This document shows positions 59,301-64,000 of a stretch of 64,000 nt of DNA, one piece after another; positions within the stretch are counted from its first letter, which is position 1; each line of letters starts with the position of its first letter. Origin of the DNA: Aradus depressus (taxonomy: Eukaryota; Arthropoda; Insecta; Hemiptera; Aradidae). The stretch lies in contig OY759215.1 of the NCBI GenBank assembly GCA_963662175.1, forward strand, positions 59,351,213 to 59,415,212. Reading direction: 5' to 3'. The notes under the pieces are model-generated. The model was given only the letters and a program-made list of their open reading frames with translations. It did not search any database and had not been told where the DNA came from. Both the position numbers and the translations under genes were made by a program.

Positions 59301-60427
59301 ATGGAGGTATTTGATGCCTTTGGTTGAGTCAAAAGTGTGGCTATTGTCGATAATGTGCCTCGCCAAAAAAGGCTGGATCGGTTGCCTCGTTTCCTTATTT
59401 CAGTCGTATGTTCTTTAATTATATTTTCAAAAGGTCAGCTGGTCTGACCGATATACAATTGTTTGCACATCGCACGCTATAGACGATATACTCAACTTTT
59501 GTTGTATCTTCGAGTAGAAGACCGCGTATTTGAAGTAGGATGTAAAACTGTATTCGTTGTTGTCGGTTTTCTGTAAATGCTAAATGCTGAGTATTATTAG
59601 TTTGATCTCAAGTCGAAAACATTTAGTGTTTGGCCTCCTATTTCTAACGTGCATTTTATTTTACTCTGAATTTTGTTGACATAATCGAAAAATAGTTGAA
59701 TTTGTCTTTCTGTCCCGCCAAAATGTCATCGACTTACCGCTTCCAAAGTATAATACTATTTTTGAATAAGTTTTTCTCCAAAATTTCCTCCTCAGTCCTA
59801 TTAGGGTTAGATATCCCTAAAAATGGAAGTATATTATAAATATTTCAGAACAAACTAATTCTTAAATGTAAAGTCACAAGGAATTCCTATTTCAAAGTCC
59901 TACCCTTTCCTGACCTACCTGATTTCCCTATAAGAACGAACCGCACTCAGCAAACTTGTCTTAGTTTATAACTAAACCTGACGATGGTGTAATGTCGAAA
60001 CCAATAGTTTATGTATATTTTTTTGGTGGATTAGACAATATTTCAATACAATTATTTTGTTTCATTTACTTCTTAGAATAACTCACGACGCAATGCCCCC
60101 AAATGTGAGTTGCTACCTCGTAAAACCTGAGACATTTCCTCTCATCAGACGTAAAAATCTGTAGTGGTTGTTATCGCAAAGTTGGCCCTTCTTATTCAGG
60201 ACACCTTGTTTATTCATGAATTAAGTGGTTGATATTTATGTTTCTTAATTTTCTTCCAGGAAAAAATTTTAGAGCCCAAACGAATACTTCGAAAAACAGA
60301 ATGGGAAAATTTCCATATTGATTTGGAAACAAAAAATATAATTATCAATAAAACGTTTGAAGAAAAAGAGATTGAACTGAGAGAATTTTATCAGGATTTA
60401 GTGAAAAAACTTAATCTTACTGTTTAG
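56392..60427 (+). CDS. BLOC1S5: BLOC1S5 (Muted) subunit of the BLOC-1 complex
   Basis: Four exons: 56392-56413, 56586-56668, 56749-56934, 60260-60427 (152 aa as modelled), GT-AG and phase-consistent. It is a subunit of BLOC-1, the octameric coiled-coil complex that sorts cargo to lysosome-related organelles. The diagnostic block is in exon 2: DCGEIWNRLFDHRPFLSGEI, then KCFIREFE, continuing EKKKNREVRKLSEI; the rest is helical and charged, as in the family. Exon 1 is only 22 nt (MLLTVVK plus one base) and is the least certain part. An in-frame ATG at 56302 would add 30 residues without family support. Intron 3 holds the Penelope-like element. The stop is 51 nt before the TMEM199 ATG. Confidence 0.88.
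57477..57600. repeat. Small hairpins in BLOC1S5 intron 3
   Basis: Inverted TTATGATATTTATATATTATA arms at about 57477-57497 and 57515-57535, then a second imperfect one with TAGCTGGAGAGGG and TCCTTCTCCAGC as arms. No gene. The rest of 56935-58015 is AT-rich intron. Confidence 0.6.
58020..58165 (-). mobile_element. SINE family A, 5' half
   Basis: Minus-strand copy covering the tRNA-like head (CGGGAGCTCAGAGATAG, TTCGAAACCCGGC) and the CCGTCCTTTGGATGGGACGT module, ending at GGTCCCGAGCCC. The 3' half is absent. Confidence 0.7.
58682..60065 (-). mobile_element. Degenerate Penelope-like retroelement with inverted terminal repeats
   Basis: Outer repeats 58682-58890 and about 59850-60065 are inverse copies (GAAATATTGTCTACTCCATC / GATTAGACAATATTTC; CTACCGGTTTCGG; TATAGACTAAGACAAGCTTGCTGAGTG / CACTCAGCAAACTTGTCTTAG). 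Between them, minus-strand frames read the RT block WKR-stop-VDDILAG, then LFFDYVNKIQSKIKCTLEIG, and the endonuclease block EYIVYSVRCANNC followed, one frame over, by YIGQTS (GIY-YIG type) and ARHIIDNSHTFDSTKGIKYL. The RT N-terminal half is missing. Stops and frameshifts make it inactive. Confidence 0.85.
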
Positions 60428-60478
60428 AAGGCTTCTTATTATTTTTTTTATATAACATTTATACTAAGCAGAGACAGA
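60428..60478 (+). other. 51-nt BLOC1S5-TMEM199 intercistronic spacer
   Basis: No AATAAA signal lies between the BLOC1S5 stop and the TMEM199 ATG. The spacer has a T-rich run and TATACTAAGCAG just before AGACAGAATG. Either the two frames share one mRNA, or the TMEM199 promoter lies inside BLOC1S5. Confidence 0.7.
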
Positions 60479-62569
60479 ATGACGGTCTTGAGAGAAAAGT
60501 ATCAGTTGAAAGTTTGTCTGAATGATAAAATGGCAGCAGCGTTCAAAGAAGCCATTGGTTCCAAGAGCGATGTTCCTGCCAACATTCTAGAATGCACCAA
60601 AGAAGGGAATGTTGCAACCTTCCAACAGATACAATGGCTTCATACTAATAAAAAGGTAATAATATTACAAATAATTTATGGTTTCCAGATTTACTTTGTG
60701 AAGCTCCATTCTAGGAATAGATAATTAAAATGCACAATTTCTTTGTCAAACTTCACTATATATTCTCAAATACTCAACTAGTTTCGCCGTGTTAAGGCAT
60801 TATCAAGAGTCACTTACAAACTGACAGAATTGGTTGACAGGGTAGAGGGTACAGTTAAGGAGGGGGTTTTTAGGTAATGACGGGGAATCCCTTGTTTTTG
60901 TTACTCTATACATTCCAATAAACAGATATTTACAAGATAATAATAAATATAAAATAAAAAGAAGAAAGAAAATGATATATATATAAAATCTAATAAAGCG
61001 AATCTAACAGTAAAGTGTTGGTACTTATATAGGTATGACTCATGAATTATATAAATGTAACATATAATAAATATTAAAGTGAATAAAAACAAATACAAAG
61101 AATTTAAAGGCAAATTAAAACATCAAATGAAAATTATAGTATTCTCTGAATGTCAGTTGGCAAAATATTAATATATAATATTACATACTGTATTTGACTT
61201 TTGTATTTTTTTTTACTGTTGATTTTAACATTAATATTTTAGACGTACATTAGGAATATGTAAAGATTTTCTTAAATATTCTAGACTCTTTTGGTTCGTG
61301 CTACAGTGACAGAAAATACTAGGCACTCAAGAGAATAGACAATATCTCAGTGATGAATGTAGCTGGGAGTGTCTCCCATCTCATGTAAAAGACCCTTTCG
61401 ATAACTTTAAAGCGAGCTCTGTAGGTTAAAGAGTTATAGAGTAATAAAGAAATTGCGATTCAAAATTTGACCACACTGGACGACTTTCATTATCAACAAA
61501 AAAAAAAAGTGTGTTCATGGGTCGTTGTAAGAGGTCCGTCTACTCAGCCCGCTCGGCATTTCTCACTTGCCTACAGCTTGTAATAATATGTATTATTTCC
61601 TGTAGGTTAGGATAGTGATTCTCCCGAATTATCATTTAGATTTTGAGAATATGTATTTTTACATTTAAATCCTCAGAGGGCGCCGGTAGCTCAGTGGTAT
61701 GCGTGCTTGACTTCTGAGCTCAAGGTTGTGGGTTCGTAGCCCGACCGAGGCCCTTAGTTTATTTTATCTGGGAGGTAAAATAAACGTAAGCACGCCGTCC
61801 TTCGGATGGGACGTTAAGCGATGGTCCCGAGCCTGTACGATGTCAGGTACTCGTTAAAGACCCCTGCCCTAGGTGAATAAAAATTTAGGGCAGGCAAAAT
61901 TTAGGACTCCCACAGTAGAGTCGGGCTCATGTCCACCAGAGTGACGATAGAGCGCTCTGGTAGTAGGCGATATGACCTCGTAGTTAAAGCCCGGGCATGA
62001 GTCATAAAACCTAACCTACATTTAAATCCTCCAAAACTTATTTTGAATATTAGGCAAAACTGATAAAAAAGTAAATGGAAAATCATTCAATTTACTTTTA
62101 GACACGATTTCTCAAATTTCAAAAGTAAATAGTATTTATCACGTACAGAGAATATTGAGAAGAAAGATGTCACTTTTTGCTATTGTTCAAAACTTCATCC
62201 ATTCCCCTATATTTTCGTAAATAATTGAGATAAAACAGAATCATTTCAAGCATGCTGTTAGATCCACTAAAGATATGTCCTCCAAGTTTGGGCCAAATCG
62301 GAAAAAATATTATTTATTTTGGTTGGCTCACTTGACGTGGAATGTATATTATCTTGTTTTTCTTTAGAATATTGCTGGTCACTTGCATGAATTACTTGCT
62401 GGGTGTGAAGTGAGACTTCCTGAGCCGGAAGTGCCTCCAAGGAATCCAGAACTTGAGGCCAGGATACAGAAACTGAAGGCAGAACAGGAGGAGAGAGACT
62501 ACAAGAGAATGACGAAAAACGTGGACAACCGGAGACTCAAACATCCGGAGGACACCATCAGCTACCAGG
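60479..62569 (+). CDS. TMEM199: TMEM199/Vma12-like V-ATPase assembly factor, first two exons (3' end off window or further right)
   Basis: Exons 60479-60655 (59 codons) and 62368-62569, GT-AG, ending one base into a codon so at least one more exon follows. Encodes the cytosolic N-terminal part: FKEAIGSKSDVPANI, TFQQIQWLHTNKK, then HLHELLAGCEVRLPEPEVPP, RNPELEARIQKLKAEQEERD and YKRMTKNVDN. LHELL.G and PPRNPEL.ARI with YKR.T.NV are the family signature. It is an ER-localised helper that assembles the V-ATPase membrane sector. The expected two membrane helices would lie in later exons; none was found up to 64000. A SINE sits in intron 1. ATG 60479 is the first after the BLOC1S5 stop. Confidence 0.88.
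61660..62031 (+). mobile_element. SINE family A, full-length insertion with 15-bp target duplication
   Basis: Element 61675-62016 is flanked by identical TACATTTAAATCCTC at 61660-61674 and 62017-62031. The head has GGTAGCTCAGTGGTATGCG (A-box) and GGTTGTGGGTTCGTAGCCC (B-box), followed by the CCGTCCTTCGG, CTCGTTAAAGACCCC and AGAGCGCTCTGGTAGTAG modules. The tail is not poly-A but ends GTCATAAAACCTAACC. The perfect target duplication shows a recent insertion in TMEM199 intron 1. Serves as reference for the other copies. Confidence 0.95.
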
Positions 62570-62879
62570 GTAGGTTGTAGGTTGCCAAATCATAGTCCTC
62601 ACTTGTGTAGCCCGGAAAAGAATGGTTACGCCAAATAGCTTACCCACTGCCTCCTTTGAACATTTCCTGTAAGACTTCGTTAATGTAGAAGGAAGCGTGT
62701 TGTGTTGAAAACTGGTAGATAGAAATATAATATTGGAAACATTACGAAAGGATTTTGCTTGGACGAGAGGGAGACTTAAATTCGTTTGGAAGAATTTATA
62801 AAAAAAAATCTGTCTCGGCTATTTGAGCATTGTCTCTTTTCTTTTGGTGCCAAAGATACTCAGACAAGCATATCCGATA

Positions 62880-63115
62880 ATAATGTTGAGCTAATAAGCT
62901 AAGCCCGCTTCAAACATGCCTTATGTGACATCTCTAAATTTTGAACGGGAGAGGGGTATGGTGGAGCCCGATAGAAAATTATTTTGACTAGTTAACGGTT
63001 CATCGGATTTCCAGAAAATTTTACATGTAACATCCTGTTAAGCCCGATTCGAACATAAGTTATGTGGCATCACAAACTTTTGAACGGGAGGAGGGGTTGT
63101 GGAAAGACCCCAGAC
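62880..63115. repeat. Dispersed repeat family R, two tandem units of about 145 bp
   Basis: AAGCCCG at about 62898 and 63043 start two units sharing TTATGTG(A/G)CATC, AATTTTGAACGGGAG, GAGGGG and TTACATGTAACATCCTGTTAAG. This gives the clearest unit length for the family. Confidence 0.7.
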
Positions 63116-63452
63116 TATCTCCTATTTATGTCACTTTTGATAACAGTTTTAGGTGCAGAGCAGGCCTTGAAAAGTGAAGATTCGAATCCAGCTCAGGACA
63201 TCTTGCACTGTCTTAAAATACCATTTACAAATATTTTAGTTATTAATATAATGTAATAAAGAAAATACAGTAATGAAATAAAGAAAATATAATAGTAAGA
63301 AATTAAAAAAAAAGGGGTTTATAGTAGAATATATAGTACCTATATTTAAGAAATAAGGGCTAAATGCCATAATATCGAAGTACAAGAAGAAAATGCGTAC
63401 CTACACTGTATAATAAAAATAACGCAATATATTATATTAACTTAGTAGCGTT

Positions 63453-63692
63453 AACTGTTAACTAGGGGGGCCTTGGTGGCCGTGCGGGCTAGAGCGTAGG
63501 GCTTTGGTCGCATGGTCTCACCATGGTTTGCGGGTTCGATTCCCGTCCGGGAGTGAGTGTTATTTCGTAGATAGAACTCCCTCCCGGGGCCATGGATGTC
63601 GTAAATAATTAGATAACACAGTGACATGGCTAATTTGCATCGAACATAAGGCCCAAAAAAAAAAAAAAAAAAAAAAAAAAAACTGTTAACTA
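63453..63692 (+). mobile_element. SINE family B, full-length with poly-A tail and 12-bp target duplication
   Basis: Flanked by AACTGTTAACTA at 63453-63464 and 63681-63692. Head GTGGCCGTGCGGGCTAGAGC and TGCGGGTTCGATTCCCGTCC (A- and B-box), body GGGGCCATGGATGTCGTAAA, tail of about 25 A. Recent insertion downstream of TMEM199 exon 2. Differs from family A in body and in having a poly-A tail. Confidence 0.93.
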
Positions 63693-64000
63693 CTTGATGT
63701 GTCTTGCTTCATCTCTCTCACTCGAACTGTCTTAACCCTAACACCACTCCTTCGACGGTGCTTGTCTATATAAAACAGCTGATTTGTTTTGAATTGGTTG
63801 TTCTCCATTTATTTTTAACAAAAGCGAATGGTTTAATCTTTTTATATTTATAATCACTAATTAATTTATTAATGTCCCAACAGCTGTTTTTATGAAAACT
63901 TTAGCTGTTTTCATAAGAAAAATCAACACTTTATCGATTCTTTTCTTTAAAAGATAATAATTAATTATAGAATATTTTAATAATTATAATGTGTGTATTT

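Noticed and set aside
63062..63256. 64-aa plus-strand ORF after TMEM199 exon 2, preceded by TTTTAG
   Set aside because: Tested as TMEM199 exon 3: it would start in frame, but lacks the expected membrane helix, ends quickly in a stop, and its GAGCAGGCC(T)TGAAAAG words recur at 50516 as a repeat.
1..64000. CRISPR arrays, operons, bacterial insertions or viral genes
   Set aside because: No regularly spaced direct repeats with unique spacers, no intronless foreign gene clusters, and no viral gene beyond retroelement and transposon relics were seen.

Overview
The window is an AT-rich, intron-rich eukaryotic chromosome segment, almost certainly from an insect. Supporting signs are GT-AG introns of about 0.07 to 8 kb, arthropod-like Tace and Asap proteins, and dense Tc1, mariner, Jockey, Penelope and tRNA-SINE debris. 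The species cannot be named from sequence alone; a hemipteroid insect is only a guess. All exon coordinates below were built by reading both strands, matching protein families from knowledge, and requiring splice phases to agree.

Layout. (1) 1-13829, minus strand: Tace/ADAM17-type metalloprotease. It runs from its signal peptide (13829) through prodomain, furin site, catalytic domain and into the disintegrin region; the 3' part lies off the left edge. The exon for the upper rim of the active-site cleft is present twice (8112-8268 and 4559-4697), in matching phases that allow only one copy per mRNA. (2) 13830-27883: a gene-poor spacer holding MITE-like elements, a Jockey ORF1 relic, a large imperfect inverted repeat and one copy of a 1.62-kb direct duplication. 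(3) 27884-55976, minus strand: a complete 18-exon Asap gene (BAR-PH-ArfGAP-ankyrin-proline-rich-SH3, 979 aa as modelled). Its introns carry Tc1, mariner, Jockey, SINE and a 1.07-kb TIR element. (4) 56392-60427, plus strand: BLOC1S5/Muted (152 aa), divergent from Asap across about 415 bp and with a degenerate Penelope-like element in its third intron. (5) 60479 to beyond the right edge, plus strand: TMEM199/Vma12-like V-ATPase assembly factor. Its ATG lies only 51 nt after the BLOC1S5 stop, so the two may be co-transcribed.

Function. Tace is a membrane sheddase. Asap couples membrane curvature and Arf GTPase inactivation to SH3 signalling. BLOC1S5 and TMEM199 both act in endolysosomal biogenesis and acidification, which makes their tight head-to-tail pairing biologically suggestive.

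Main points for follow-up: the alternative catalytic exons of Tace; the 1.62-kb, nearly identical duplication that copies the last 15 codons and the 3' flank of Asap; the BLOC1S5/TMEM199 spacing; a perfect 243-bp palindrome in an Asap intron; and a TIR transposon whose pre-insertion site survives as a second repeat copy 2.3 kb away.
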